A stretch of DNA of 64,000 bases from Microbacterium sp. XT11 (GTDB lineage Bacteria; Actinomycetota; Actinomycetes; Actinomycetales; Microbacteriaceae): positions 1,923,081 through 1,987,080 of the forward strand of contig NZ_CP013859.1 in NCBI RefSeq assembly GCF_001513675.1, read 5' to 3'. The translations under genes and the position numbers were made by a program. The notes under the pieces are model-generated. The model had not been told where the DNA came from, did not search any database, and saw only the letters and a program-made list of their open reading frames with translations. Numbering within the stretch: position 1 is the stretch's first letter; each line of letters starts with the position of its first letter. Shown here in pieces: positions 26,221 through 35,153 of the stretch.

Positions 26221-27459
26221 TCAGCCGTCACTGATTCTGTCGCGCACCTCGCCGACTTCTGCGCGCACAGCGGCGTCGAGTGGCGCATCGTCGATCAGCT
26301 CAGGTGCGGTGAAGCGGCGGGTGGCGCGCGTGATGACGGCCGGGGGAGTGTCGAGCCCAGAGGAATCGATGCCGGGGAACTGCCGCGCAGTGACCAGGAC
26401 CCTGCTCTCGAGCGAACCGGCGAAGCGGTTGTAACTGTCCACGGTGCGCTCGAGTGCCCGGCGCAGATCGTCGGCATGGCCGGCGAGCACGCCGAGGCGG
26501 TCGTGCAGCTGCGTGCCCAGCGCGAGAAGCGTTCGTGCCTCGGCGGAGACCTCGTGCTGCGTCCAGGTGTAGGCGACCGTCTTGAGCACGGCCCAGAGAT
26601 TCACAGGCGACGCGAGCGCGACCCGCCGGCCGAACGCATAGTCGAGCAGGGTGGGATCCTCGTCGATCGCCGCCGCGAGGAGCGACTCGCTGGGGAGGAA
26701 GCAGATCACGAACTCGGGGCTGGCATCGAGCCCTGACCAGTACGCCTTCTTCGCGAGTGCGTCGACATGGGCCCGCACGGCCTTGACGTGCCGCTGCATA
26801 TACGCTCGGCGTTGCGCCTCATGCGCGTCTCCGAGCGGGAGCGCCGACGCCTCGAGGTAGGCGTCGAGGGGCACCTTGGCGTCGACGGCGATCGAGGTCC
26901 CGCCGGCCAGGCGGATCACCATGTCGGGCCGTCCCTGGCCGCGATCGGACGTGATGCTCGACTGCAGGTCGAAGTCGACGTGCCGGGTGAGCCCGGCAGC
27001 CTCGACGACCCGCCGCAGCTGAGTCTCGCCCCACACGCCTCTGGTCGCGGTCGAGCGGAGGGCGCCGGCGAGTGACTCCGTCGTCGCCCGCAGAGCCTCG
27101 TCGGACTCCTGGGCGCGGCGCAGCTGCTCGGCCAGCGTCCCGAACTGCACCTGGCGTTCCTGCTCCAGCGCCGACACGGTGTTCTGCATGCGCTGCAGGC
27201 TCTCGCGCACGGGGGCGAGCGCCTGCAGCACGGCGTTCTGCTGCTGCACGCGCTGCGCCTCGGCTCGTTGCTCTTCGCGAGCATGTTCGACGGCGTCGCG
27301 GTAGAGGTCGTACTGACGATCTCTGTCTTCGCGTGCGGCTGCGAGCTCGGCCTGGGCGCGCGCGAGCGCGGCGGCGCTGCGCATCGCGTGGAAGAACCAG
27401 CCTGCGGCGGCTCCCGCGCCGAGGGCGAGGAGAACGAGGATGATCGTCAGAGCTTCCAT
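26221..27459 (-). CDS. rmuC: DNA recombination protein RmuC
   Basis: 412 residues. There is an N-terminal membrane helix (about 4-24), then a long coiled coil (about 25-125). The RmuC nuclease-like domain follows, with VWGETQLRRVVEAAGL, RPDMVIRLAGG and IAVDAKVPLDAYL, and further on FVICFLPSESLLAAA and VNLWAVLKTVAYTW. RmuC limits inversions at short repeats in E. coli. ATG 27459 directly precedes the hydrophobic helix; earlier in-frame codons give an arginine-rich extension from the repeat region. Confidence 0.93.
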   Translation of the reverse strand: MEALTIILVLLALGAGAAAGWFFHAMRSAAALARAQAELAAAREDRDRQYDLYRDAVEHAREEQRAEAQRVQQQNAVLQALAPVRESLQRMQNTVSALEQERQVQFGTLAEQLRRAQESDEALRATTESLAGALRSTATRGVWGETQLRRVVEAAGLTRHVDFDLQSSITSDRGQGRPDMVIRLAGGTSIAVDAKVPLDAYLEASALPLGDAHEAQRRAYMQRHVKAVRAHVDALAKKAYWSGLDASPEFVICFLPSESLLAAAIDEDPTLLDYAFGRRVALASPVNLWAVLKTVAYTWTQHEVSAEARTLLALGTQLHDRLGVLAGHADDLRRALERTVDSYNRFAGSLESRVLVTARQFPGIDSSGLDTPPAVITRATRRFTAPELIDDAPLDAAVRAEVGEVRDRISDG

Positions 27460-27565
27460 GGTGCCATCGTGCCTGGGGCCACCGACATCGGCGTCGCAGC
27501 GCGGGTGAGCGGCGAGGCGAAGAGCGGCGGGACGAAGAGCGGCGCGGCGCACGGCGTTCCACTGC

Positions 27566-27616
27566 GCAGGGCGCTCCGCCTCGCAGAGCGCTCCGCCTTG
27601 CAGGGCGCTCCGCCTC
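27566..27616. repeat. Three 17-bp tandem repeats
   Basis: GCAGGGCGCTCCGCCTC at 27566-27582 and 27600-27616, with a two-base variant at 27583-27599. They lie directly upstream of rmuC and next to the end of the exonuclease gene. Adjacent GAAGAGCGGCG at about 27519 and 27534 is also duplicated. Confidence 0.85.
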
Positions 27617-27622
27617 GTGTGG

Positions 27623-28225
27623 TCAGGCGACCGCGCGCTCCGGTGCGGGGGTGGCGGCGGGCACCGGGTCGGTGATCCTCAGGCCGAGCGCAGCGGCCAG
27701 CGCGTGCACGTCCGCCGCGCCGGCCCGCCGTGCGGCGTCGACCACGATGTGCGCACAGGCACGCGCGTCGGCGAGAGCGTCATGGTGGGGGAACTCGGCG
27801 AAACCGGCGGCAGCGGCGGCCCTCGGCAGCTTGTACGACTCGAGCTCGTAGGTCTTGCGCGCCACCTGGAGGCTGCACAGCGAGCGGTAAGGCGGGCACA
27901 CGACTCCGGTCGCCTCCGCGGCGCGGCGCAGCACGTTGAGATCGAATCCGGCGTTGTGTGCGACGAGCACGTCGGCTCCGGCGAAGGCGCACAGCCGCGG
28001 GAACTGCTCGGCCCACGTCATTGCCGTGCGCACGTCGGCGGGGCGGATGCCGTGGATGCGGATGTTCCACTCCTGGAACTCGTCGTGGCCTGGCGGGGGC
28101 TGGATCAGCCAGCCTGCGGTCGCGACGACCTTTCCGTCACGGACGCGGACGAGGCCGACAGCGCACGCCGATGCCGGGCTGGAGTTCGCCGTCTCGAAGT
28201 CGATTGCGGTGAAGTCCAGTGCCAC
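27623..28225 (-). CDS. DnaQ-like DEDDh 3'-5' exonuclease
   Basis: 200 residues. The four acidic residues and histidine of the DEDDh fold are visible: Asp9 and Glu11 (AIDFETAN), Asp95 (NAGFDLNVL), then His148 and Asp153 (HHDALADARA). The domain resembles the epsilon proofreading exonuclease and RNase T, but there is no helicase or GIY-YIG extension. It follows rmuC on the same strand order but across a repeat-rich gap. Substrate not determined. Confidence 0.87.
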   Translation of the reverse strand: MALDFTAIDFETANSSPASACAVGLVRVRDGKVVATAGWLIQPPPGHDEFQEWNIRIHGIRPADVRTAMTWAEQFPRLCAFAGADVLVAHNAGFDLNVLRRAAEATGVVCPPYRSLCSLQVARKTYELESYKLPRAAAAAGFAEFPHHDALADARACAHIVVDAARRAGAADVHALAAALGLRITDPVPAATPAPERAVA

Positions 28226-28272
28226 GTGTCCACCCTCTCCCGACCGACGCCGCGCGCCGCCGAGGCTCGCCG

Positions 28273-28278
28273 TAGGCT
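28273..28278 (+). promoter_or_regulatory. -10 box of leaderless methyltransferase transcript
   Basis: TAGGCT, six bases, then ATG 28285. Confidence 0.5.
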
Positions 28279-28284
28279 GGCGAT

Positions 28285-29025
28285 ATGACTGACGAGATGG
28301 CGACGTCGTTCGGCGCGCAGGCCGGCGCGTACGAGGCCGGACGGCCGGACTATCCCTTCGAGGCGGTGGCCTGGATGCTGGAATCCATGCCAGCGGGTTC
28401 CCGCCGGATCGCCGACGTCGGCGCGGGCACGGGCAAGCTCACCCGCGTGCTCGTGAAGGCTCCCGATGCCGAGGTCGTCGCGATCGATCCCGACCCCGAC
28501 ATGCTCTCGGCCCTTCGCGGCGCCGTGCCGGGAGTACCGACCTTCGTCGGCACCGCCGAGGCGCTGCCGCTGCCCGACGCGAGCGTCGACGCGGTCGTGC
28601 TCGGCCAGGCCTGGCACTGGGTGGACCCTGTGGCGGCATCCGTCGAGGTCGGGCGAGCACTGCGGTCGGACGGCGTCCTCGGGCTGATCTGGAACATCCG
28701 CGATGACCGCACCGACTGGGTGCGCCGCCTCACCGGGATCATGCACGGCAGCAACGCCGAGGTGATGCTCGCCGAGGGCGGTCCGACGGTCGCCGAGCCC
28801 TTCGGGGCTCTGGAAGAGGAGTCCTGGGAGTGGTCGCGGAGGATCACCCGCGAGCAGCTGCACAGCATGGCGTCGTCGCGCAGCTACGTCATCACGGCAT
28901 CCGAGGACGAGAAGGCCCGCATCCGCCGCGAGATGGACGAGCTTTTCGACGAGATCGGCGTGCGCGGCGACAACACCGTCGACCTGCCCTATGTGACGAA
29001 GGCGTTCCGCGCCATCCGTCGCTGA
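28285..29025 (+). CDS. Class I SAM-dependent methyltransferase
   Basis: 246 residues. The SAM motif I IADVGAGTGKLTR is at 42-54, the acidic ribose contact is in AIDPDPDM, and EALPLPDASVDAV is motif II-III. The fold is that of small-molecule methyltransferases of the UbiE/BioC type, with a WHWVD motif (about 112-116) common in that group. The start is placed by the TAGGCT box. The substrate is unknown, and neighbours give no hint. Confidence 0.83.
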   Translation: MTDEMATSFGAQAGAYEAGRPDYPFEAVAWMLESMPAGSRRIADVGAGTGKLTRVLVKAPDAEVVAIDPDPDMLSALRGAVPGVPTFVGTAEALPLPDASVDAVVLGQAWHWVDPVAASVEVGRALRSDGVLGLIWNIRDDRTDWVRRLTGIMHGSNAEVMLAEGGPTVAEPFGALEEESWEWSRRITREQLHSMASSRSYVITASEDEKARIRREMDELFDEIGVRGDNTVDLPYVTKAFRAIRR

Positions 29026-29098
29026 TGCGGCTGGCGGGTGCGCAGCAGGGCCGGCGGACGCGCGGCGCTGTCGGACTCGCCCGGTAGACTCGTACCCC

Positions 29099-30171
<1,073 letters not shown>

Positions 30172-30172
<1 letters not shown>

Positions 30173-30181
30173 ACCTCTGGG
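30172..30181 (+). repeat. Left end of inverted pair AACCTCTGGG
   Basis: AACCTCTGGG begins at the last base of the ychF stop. Its exact inverse CCCAGAGGTT lies at 32152-32161, immediately inside the first displaced ychF end. This may be a terminal repeat of the inserted segment. Confidence 0.45.
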
Positions 30182-30327
30182 CGTGATCCCGCTGACGAGG
30201 GCTTTCGAACGACCGCCTTCATGGTGTGCTCTAGACGATCAGGGAGAATCACCAGATCTGTCTCCGGTCAGCCACCCAGGTGATCCGGGAGCGGCCGACA
30301 GCGGGCTGTCGCGCCTTCGCGCATGGG

Positions 30328-30894
30328 CTATGGGTGACGGCGCAGGCCTTCGGTGATGAGCGTGATGTACCTGCGGCAGCGGGCCCGGATGTGAGGACCA
30401 CCGCCAACCGCGATGGCGCGAACACCGGTGAGAAGCAAGCCGATGTCCCCGCTGGTCAGATCGGGGCGGGGCTCGCGGGTGTCGCGCACCCGGGCGGCAA
30501 GGCGCTCGAGATCCTGCCGCACGTGACGGTCGAATCCCTCGAGGAGCGGCGCGGACCGGTTGCTCGTCGTGATGAGGCTCGCAAGGCCTGGCGCAGCCAA
30601 CTCAAGTTCGACGACTGCATCGAGCGCCTTACCGAGCCCTCGCCACGGGTCCGAGGTTCTGGCGGCGTCCGCGAGGATGGCCAGGCAGTGCTCGATCTCG
30701 TGGCCGAACACGGCGTCGATCAGGTCGGAGCGGGTGGGAAAATGCCGGTACAACGTGGCCGTGCCCACACCGGCGTGGCGTGCGACCGCGGCGGCCGACA
30801 CCTCCAGCCCATGGTCGGAGAACGCCGCGCGAGCTGCGTCGACGATGCGAACGCGGTTTCGACGCGCATCCGCTCGATTCATCGACTCGGCCAC
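30328..30894 (-). CDS. TetR/AcrR family regulator
   Basis: 188 residues from GTG 30894, which has GGAGG 7 bases upstream. The N-terminal helix-turn-helix is AAAVARHAGVGTATLYRHFPTRSDLIDAVF, read in two blocks, followed by a ligand domain of about 130 residues. The pattern is that of TetR repressors controlling an adjacent gene. The divergent oxidoreductase at 31025 and the palindrome between them fit that. It lies in the segment inserted after ychF. Confidence 0.88.
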   Translation of the reverse strand: MAESMNRADARRNRVRIVDAARAAFSDHGLEVSAAAVARHAGVGTATLYRHFPTRSDLIDAVFGHEIEHCLAILADAARTSDPWRGLGKALDAVVELELAAPGLASLITTSNRSAPLLEGFDRHVRQDLERLAARVRDTREPRPDLTSGDIGLLLTGVRAIAVGGGPHIRARCRRYITLITEGLRRHP

Positions 30895-30975
30895 GACCTC
30901 ACCTCCGATGCGAGAGACCGAACAGGAGTACACTCCCACTTTACCGGAAAACGGATAGGCCTGCCCACTTCCGCA

Positions 30976-30997
30976 GTACCTTTGCTCCGGAAGGTAC
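30976..30997. promoter_or_regulatory. Operator candidate for the TetR regulator
   Basis: GTACCTT (30976-30982) and AAGGTAC (30991-30997), perfect 7-bp arms with an 8-bp spacer, between the divergent TetR and oxidoreductase genes. Confidence 0.6.
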
Positions 30998-31024
30998 GAA
31001 CGACTCAGGGAGTGTGAGATCACG

Positions 31025-32008
31025 ATGACGATGGCAGCAGCGGGCTTCCGCCGCTACGGCGGACCCGAGGTCCTGGAGGTCATGCGGGTCGCGATGCCGG
31101 CGGCGGGCGCAGGGCAGGTTCTCGTCAAGGTTGAAGCCAGTTCCGTCAACGGCGGCGAGATTGCCCAGCGGCGGGGCAAATTGCGTGCACTCGCCCGGGT
31201 AAGCCTGCCGAGGTACGTTGGCATCGACTTTGCAGGTGAGATCCTCGCGCTGGGGCCCGGCGTCACCGAGTTCTCGATCGGGGACCGGGTGTGGGGAACC
31301 GTCGACGAGCGCGGCTCGGTGGGCGCGGCCGCAGAGGCGGTGGCGATCGATACGGGCCGGGTTTCCCGGATGCCCGAGGGGTGGAGCGCAGCGGACGCGG
31401 TCAGCGTGCTGGCCGGGGCTGCGACCGCAGTCGTCGGGCTCCGGGACAAGGCCCGGCTGCGGGCCGGGGAACGACTGCTGGTGCGCGGCGCCTCCGGCGG
31501 TGTGGGCAGTGTCGCCGTGCAGCTTGGCCGTATGTACGGTGCACACGTCACCGCGCTGTCCAGCCAGTCGAGTGAACAGTTCGTCCGAGGACTCGGCGCA
31601 GATGAGGTGATCGACTATCGCACCTCCCTCGACGCCATCGGGACCTTCGACGTGGTGTTCGATACGCGTGGAACTGATCTGTGGGAACTGCGGAAACACC
31701 TCGCGCCCCGCGGACGGATGGTCGCAGTGTCATTCGACGTCGATCGCAAGGCGCGGAGCCTGGCCGGTATCGCCGCGTCGAGCATCTTCGGTGGCCGCCG
31801 CATACGCTTCTTCCTCGGGCACCCGACCGCTGCACTCATCGGTGAGGTGGCTCGGTTGGCGGAAGACGGGCACCTGCAGCCGATCGTCGATGAGGTCTAT
31901 CCTCTCGACCGCATAGGTGACGCTCACGCCAGGCTTGAGGCCGGCGGGGTGCACGGCAAGGTTGTCCTCGTCGTCGAAGAGACGGCGTCGGGGGGGGCAG
32001 TGGACTGA
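31025..32008 (+). CDS. Zinc-independent MDR oxidoreductase (quinone oxidoreductase-like)
   Basis: 327 residues of the medium-chain dehydrogenase/reductase superfamily. The GroES-like N-terminal half (VKVEASSVNGGEIAQRRG, GIDFAGEILALG) lacks the catalytic zinc cysteine/histidine set. The nucleotide motif RGASGGVGSVAVQLG is at about 158-172. This is the quinone oxidoreductase branch, using NADPH to reduce electrophiles. It is probably repressed by the divergent TetR protein. GGGAG lies 7-11 bases before the ATG pair at 31025/31028. Confidence 0.86.
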   Translation: MTMAAAGFRRYGGPEVLEVMRVAMPAAGAGQVLVKVEASSVNGGEIAQRRGKLRALARVSLPRYVGIDFAGEILALGPGVTEFSIGDRVWGTVDERGSVGAAAEAVAIDTGRVSRMPEGWSAADAVSVLAGAATAVVGLRDKARLRAGERLLVRGASGGVGSVAVQLGRMYGAHVTALSSQSSEQFVRGLGADEVIDYRTSLDAIGTFDVVFDTRGTDLWELRKHLAPRGRMVAVSFDVDRKARSLAGIAASSIFGGRRIRFFLGHPTAALIGEVARLAEDGHLQPIVDEVYPLDRIGDAHARLEAGGVHGKVVLVVEETASGGAVD

Positions 32009-32153
32009 CCGGTAATTCGTTGCCGGGGACAACGGATTCGGTCCGGCATCGTTGACGCCATCTCGGGTCTGGGTTCCGGAAGGGGTGATGGCGTACTTGA
32101 CGGCCCCCACATACCGCATGACCGCCCACCGAGACTGGAAGACCTGTAGAACC

Positions 32154-32203
32154 CAGAGGTTGTTCCGTACCGGAACTCGGTGGAGTTCCGCTTCAACGTG
32201 TGA
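32154..32203 (+). repeat. Direct repeat copy 1 carrying a displaced ychF 3' end (att-like)
   Basis: 50 bp, 41 identical to 34023-34072. Its last 23 bases read VEFRFNV-stop, the usual YchF C-terminus. It is followed 18 bases later by a strong terminator, as expected of an original gene end. Confidence 0.65.
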
Positions 32204-32220
32204 GTTGCGCTGACCCCGCT

Positions 32221-32253
32221 GGGCCCCGTCGATCTTCATGATCGGCGGGGCCC
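32221..32253 (+). terminator. Strong hairpin terminator after the first displaced ychF end
   Basis: 14-bp stem (one G-T pair) with a 5-base loop, arms 32221-32234 and 32240-32253, followed by a pyrimidine-rich stretch. It probably was the ychF terminator; it now ends the oxidoreductase transcript. Confidence 0.75.
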
Positions 32254-32304
32254 TGTGCTTCTCCCCTGTGCGATGGTTCGGTTCGGGCCGAAGCGTCCCG
32301 CTTC

Positions 32305-32310
32305 TAGCGT
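32305..32310 (+). promoter_or_regulatory. -10 box of leaderless osmC-like transcript
   Basis: TAGCGT followed by six bases and ATG 32317. Confidence 0.5.
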
Positions 32311-32316
32311 GGTTCC

Positions 32317-32772
32317 ATGACCGAACACGAGTACATGACGACCATCGAATGGACGGGCACCACCGCTGGCGGCTACCGATCCTTCTCTCGCGAGCACGCC
32401 GCCACGCTCACCGCGACCCAGGACTTGGCTGTGAGCGCGGACGCCGCGTTCCGGGGCGATGCCGAGCTCACGAACCCCGAGCAGTTGCTCGTCCTGGCCG
32501 CGAGCTCCTGCCAGATGCTCTCGTTCCTCGGTGCGGCAGCCCGCGCGAGTGTCGACGTGGTGTCGTACGTGGACGCGGCGCGTGGGGCGATGCCGCTGGG
32601 GCCGGATCCGGTTGCGATCACGGAGATCGAGCTTCGTCCGGTGATCCGCGTTCGCGGAGCGCGCGTTGAGGACGTCGTCCCTCTCGTCCATCAGGCGCAC
32701 GAGCATTGCTACATCGCGAACTCTCTCCGAAGCGAGGTCCGCGTGGATCCGACGATCGAGGTGATCCCGTGA
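32317..32772 (+). CDS. OsmC/Ohr family peroxidase-like protein
   Basis: 151 residues. The two redox cysteines of the family are present: one in LAASSCQMLSFL and one in HEHCYIANSL. OsmC proteins reduce organic hydroperoxides with thiol help. The first part (SREHAATLTATQDLAVSADAAFRGD in two blocks) fits OsmC rather than classical Ohr. The start is supported by the TAGCGT box. The next gene overlaps its stop by 4 bases. It lies in the second inserted segment. Confidence 0.87.
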   Translation: MTEHEYMTTIEWTGTTAGGYRSFSREHAATLTATQDLAVSADAAFRGDAELTNPEQLLVLAASSCQMLSFLGAAARASVDVVSYVDAARGAMPLGPDPVAITEIELRPVIRVRGARVEDVVPLVHQAHEHCYIANSLRSEVRVDPTIEVIP

Positions 32773-33128
32773 ACGACGTTGCCGTTCGCGGCGTGACGAC
32801 TGCCGGGGAGCTGGCCGAGGTGGCTCGGGTGCTGGGGCAGGCGGGGATCGGTCTCGAGGGTGGGGGAATGTGGGAAGGCGTCGCGCGCTACCTCGTCGAG
32901 GACGGGGATCGAGCACAGGCGGTGCTGGCCGACGCTGGATACGTGAACGTGGAGGTGCGCCCGGTCGTGGTCGCGGAGCTGGACGCGGATGTGCCCGGGG
33001 CATTGGGGCACCTGATGGCCGAGTTCGCAGGGCGCGGTGACGCACTTGTCGCGCAGTACTCCGACCATCGGAACCGGAAAGTGCTCGTCATGGGTGGGTG
33101 TTCCGCAGGCACGATGGGTCCGCGGTGA
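32769..33128 (+). CDS. Small ACT-domain-like protein
   Basis: 119 residues from GTG 32769, overlapping the OsmC-like stop. The pattern ...GELAEVARVLGQAGIGLEGG... and VEVRPVVVAELDADVPGALGHLMAEFA (in parts) suggests one or two ACT-type beta-alpha-beta-beta-alpha-beta units, usually small-ligand sensors. There is no enzyme domain. Coupling to the osmC-like gene suggests a common purpose, but I cannot name it. Confidence 0.68.
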   Translation: MNDVAVRGVTTAGELAEVARVLGQAGIGLEGGGMWEGVARYLVEDGDRAQAVLADAGYVNVEVRPVVVAELDADVPGALGHLMAEFAGRGDALVAQYSDHRNRKVLVMGGCSAGTMGPR

Positions 33129-33210
33129 ACGCCGAGTTGGCGGATGCTTGGGGCGAGCACCGCTCCGACGCGTGAATGACTGACTGGTCGCTCACGTCTC
33201 TGAGCGAGCC

Positions 33211-33900
33211 TCACGCCGCGTCGGCGTCGGCGAGAACTGCGGAGAGCGCGTCATGACCGGCCGCCGTGAGATGCACGGCGCGCGATGTCGTGGACCGGTC
33301 GATCCAGTGTCTGTCCTGGAAGGCGACCAGCATCTGTTCGGCCGCCACGCCGGCGAGATGGTCGCGTCGCTCGGTCCAGTCGAGGCAGGGGCGCAGCAAA
33401 GGCCGTCGCGTGGATGACGGCAGTTCTATGCCGAGCGAAGTCAGCCACTCGCGGCCGCTTCCGGTCAGGTTCCACTGTGCATCCACGTACCTGAGCCGTC
33501 GCATGCCGCCGCTCAGGGCGACGCCCAGACGGCCGGCGAGATGGCGGTAGCAGGTGCGGGCCTCTCGAAGCGCGCGGTCCACGTTCTGCGCGCGGAGTGA
33601 CGGCTTGGCGGGGCGGACGCGCCCGGACAGTGCGGCGAGGGATTCGATCGCTTCTGCGATGGCGGGATCCTCGATGCGAACGTAGCGGTGTCTGCCCTGA
33701 TGCGTTTCGCCGAGCAGGCCCATCTGCACGAGGCGGTGCAGGTGCTCCGTCGTCGACGGGCGGGAGACGCCAGCCGCCTTCGCGAGCTCGGTCGCGGTCC
33801 ACGCCCGCCCGTCCAGCAGTTCCAGCATCATCGTGGCGCGCGCCTCGTTCGCGAGAACCGACGCGATCTCGGCGAGGCGTGGGCTGCTGGCACCGTTCAT
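33211..33900 (-). CDS. ArsR-type winged-helix regulator
   Basis: 229 residues. The N-terminal winged helix (about 8-75: IASVLANEARATMMLELLDGR, TELAKAAGVSRPSTTEHLHRLVQ in parts) is of ArsR type. The C-terminal part of about 150 residues is an extension seen in larger members that has no metal-binding CxC motif. It converges with the osmC/ACT-like pair across an 82-bp gap. A small inverted repeat upstream at 33926-33943 may be its own operator. Confidence 0.83.
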   Translation of the reverse strand: MNGASSPRLAEIASVLANEARATMMLELLDGRAWTATELAKAAGVSRPSTTEHLHRLVQMGLLGETHQGRHRYVRIEDPAIAEAIESLAALSGRVRPAKPSLRAQNVDRALREARTCYRHLAGRLGVALSGGMRRLRYVDAQWNLTGSGREWLTSLGIELPSSTRRPLLRPCLDWTERRDHLAGVAAEQMLVAFQDRHWIDRSTTSRAVHLTAAGHDALSAVLADADAA

Positions 33901-33925
33901 GGAAATCGACGATACGCGCCCGATG

Positions 33926-33943
33926 GTTCGAGGATTCCCGAAC
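33926..33943. promoter_or_regulatory. Possible operator of the ArsR-type regulator
   Basis: GTTCG (33926-33930) and CGAAC (33939-33943) with an 8-bp spacer, 26 bp upstream of the start codon. Short arms, so weak support. Confidence 0.3.
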
Positions 33944-34022
33944 GATCGAGCGGCAGGGTGAGGGAATGCGTGGGCAGGGGAGCCGTTGATGGTGTTCCAT
34001 CAGGGCGCACTGAACCTCCAGG

Positions 34023-34072
34023 CAGAGGTTGTTCGGTGACGTAACCCGGTGGAGTTCCGGTTCAACGTCTAG
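34023..34072 (+). repeat. Direct repeat copy 2 carrying a ychF-like 3' end (att-like)
   Basis: 50 bp, 41 identical to 32154-32203, the differences clustered in the middle. It ends VEFRFNV-stop (TAG). It is followed directly by a truncated antitoxin gene, not by a terminator. Confidence 0.6.
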
Positions 34073-34073
34073 C

Positions 34074-34199
34074 GTTGTTGACGCCTTCGGCACGTCCGCG
34101 GAGTTCTGGATGGACCTGCAGTCCGACTACGAGCTGCGTCTTGCGCGGCGGGCTCTGCGCGACACCGTGGCCGAGATCACGCCACTGAAGGTCGCGTGA
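34074..34199 (+). pseudogene. C-terminal fragment of a HigA-type antitoxin
   Basis: About 40 codons reading VVDAFGTSAEFWMDLQSDY... to EITPLKVA-stop. The GTSxEFWxxLQxxY(D/E)L block is the C-terminal hallmark of HigA/VapI family antitoxins. The helix-turn-helix part is missing: the sequence upstream is the att-like repeat. It has no start codon or ribosome site of its own, so it is probably a remnant cut by the insertion at ychF. No toxin gene is visible. Confidence 0.7.
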
Positions 34200-34311
34200 G
34201 CGGGACTGAACACCGACTCGCTGTGTGCGGGGTTCGGGGCGCGTCTCGGCGAGATCGGCGTGGACTCCCATTGAACAGGAGTCGTGCGACGCGGCGCGCG
34301 GAGCGGAAAGC

Positions 34312-35064
34312 TCACGGGCGGTAGCCCAAGGCGCGCTCGATGTCCCTGGCTGCGCGGTGCACTTCGACGAGGGCGAAGTGCGTCTCGGCATCGCGGGGAA
34401 GCACGACGGAGAGTGCCGCGATGACCGTGCCGGTCTCGTCGCGTACCGGCACCGCCACGCCCGTGGAGACCGCGTCGACATACCCGGGGGCCACGACCCG
34501 GCCTCGCGCGCGGATCTCCGCGAGCGTGCGGCGCAGAGCCGACGGGTCGACGATCGTCTCCGGAGTGATCCGCGACAAGGGCCCGGCGAGGACCCGCTCC
34601 TGCAGATCGCGCGGGGCGAAGGCGAGCAGCACGAGTCCAGACGATGATGCGTGCAGGGGGAGGCGTCCGGCGACACGGGTCACGTTCGGGCCGGAGTCGG
34701 GGGCGCTCAGCCGCTCGAGGAACAATGCCTCGCCCTGTTCGAGGATCGCCAGCTGCGTGTGCTCGCGCACGCGCTGCTGCACACGCTCCATGTAGGGGAG
34801 GGCCGCCTGGCGCAGCCGCAGCGCCTGGGATGAGCGCGTCGCCAGCTCCCACAGCCGCATGCCCACCCGGACGCGGCGTTCCTCGTCGCGTTCGAGCAGG
34901 CCGACCTCCACCAGCTCATTGACGATGCGATGGACAGACGATCGCGGCAGTCTCGCGCGGCGGCCGATATCGGCCGCCGTCTGGACGGTGCGCGTCGGAG
35001 TGAAGGTCTCGAGGATGCGCACGAGACGGTCGGTCACCGAATCGCCGGAGGGGGAGTTCGCCAC
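34312..35064 (-). CDS. IclR family regulator, probable pca operon regulator
   Basis: 250 residues from GTG 35064. TATGGT ends six bases before this codon, whereas the earlier ATG 35088 lies inside a palindromic operator, so the later start is preferred. The N-terminal winged helix (TVQTAADIGRRARLPRSSVHRIV in two blocks) is followed by the IclR ligand domain (LPLHASSSGLVLLAFA, VAVPVRDETG). It is divergent from pcaH, the usual place of PcaR/PcaU-type IclR regulators that sense protocatechuate or beta-ketoadipate. Confidence 0.88.
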   Translation of the reverse strand: MANSPSGDSVTDRLVRILETFTPTRTVQTAADIGRRARLPRSSVHRIVNELVEVGLLERDEERRVRVGMRLWELATRSSQALRLRQAALPYMERVQQRVREHTQLAILEQGEALFLERLSAPDSGPNVTRVAGRLPLHASSSGLVLLAFAPRDLQERVLAGPLSRITPETIVDPSALRRTLAEIRARGRVVAPGYVDAVSTGVAVPVRDETGTVIAALSVVLPRDAETHFALVEVHRAARDIERALGYRP

Positions 35065-35070
35065 GGCTTC

Positions 35071-35076
35071 ACCATA
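35071..35076 (-). promoter_or_regulatory. -10 box of leaderless iclR transcript
   Basis: TATGGT on the minus strand, six bases before GTG 35064. Confidence 0.5.
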
Positions 35077-35082
35077 CAGGAG

Positions 35083-35097
35083 TCCCATTCAGTGGGA
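35083..35097. promoter_or_regulatory. Operator candidate in the iclR-pcaH intergenic region
   Basis: TCCCATTCAGTGGGA, 5-bp arms around TTCAG, located just upstream of the iclR -10 box and about 57 bp before pcaH. Confidence 0.55.
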
Positions 35098-35153
35098 ATG
35101 TCGGCTTGGGTCGCGGATCGTTGTCGGAGCATGGTCTGGTCGAAGGAGACCTC

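Noticed and set aside
27566..27616. CRISPR-like array
   Set aside because: Repeats are 17 bp with no spacers and no cas genes are near.
30173..34200. Insertion sequence or transposase gene
   Set aside because: No DDE, serine or tyrosine recombinase is coded here on either strand; only repeats and a gene fragment suggest mobility.
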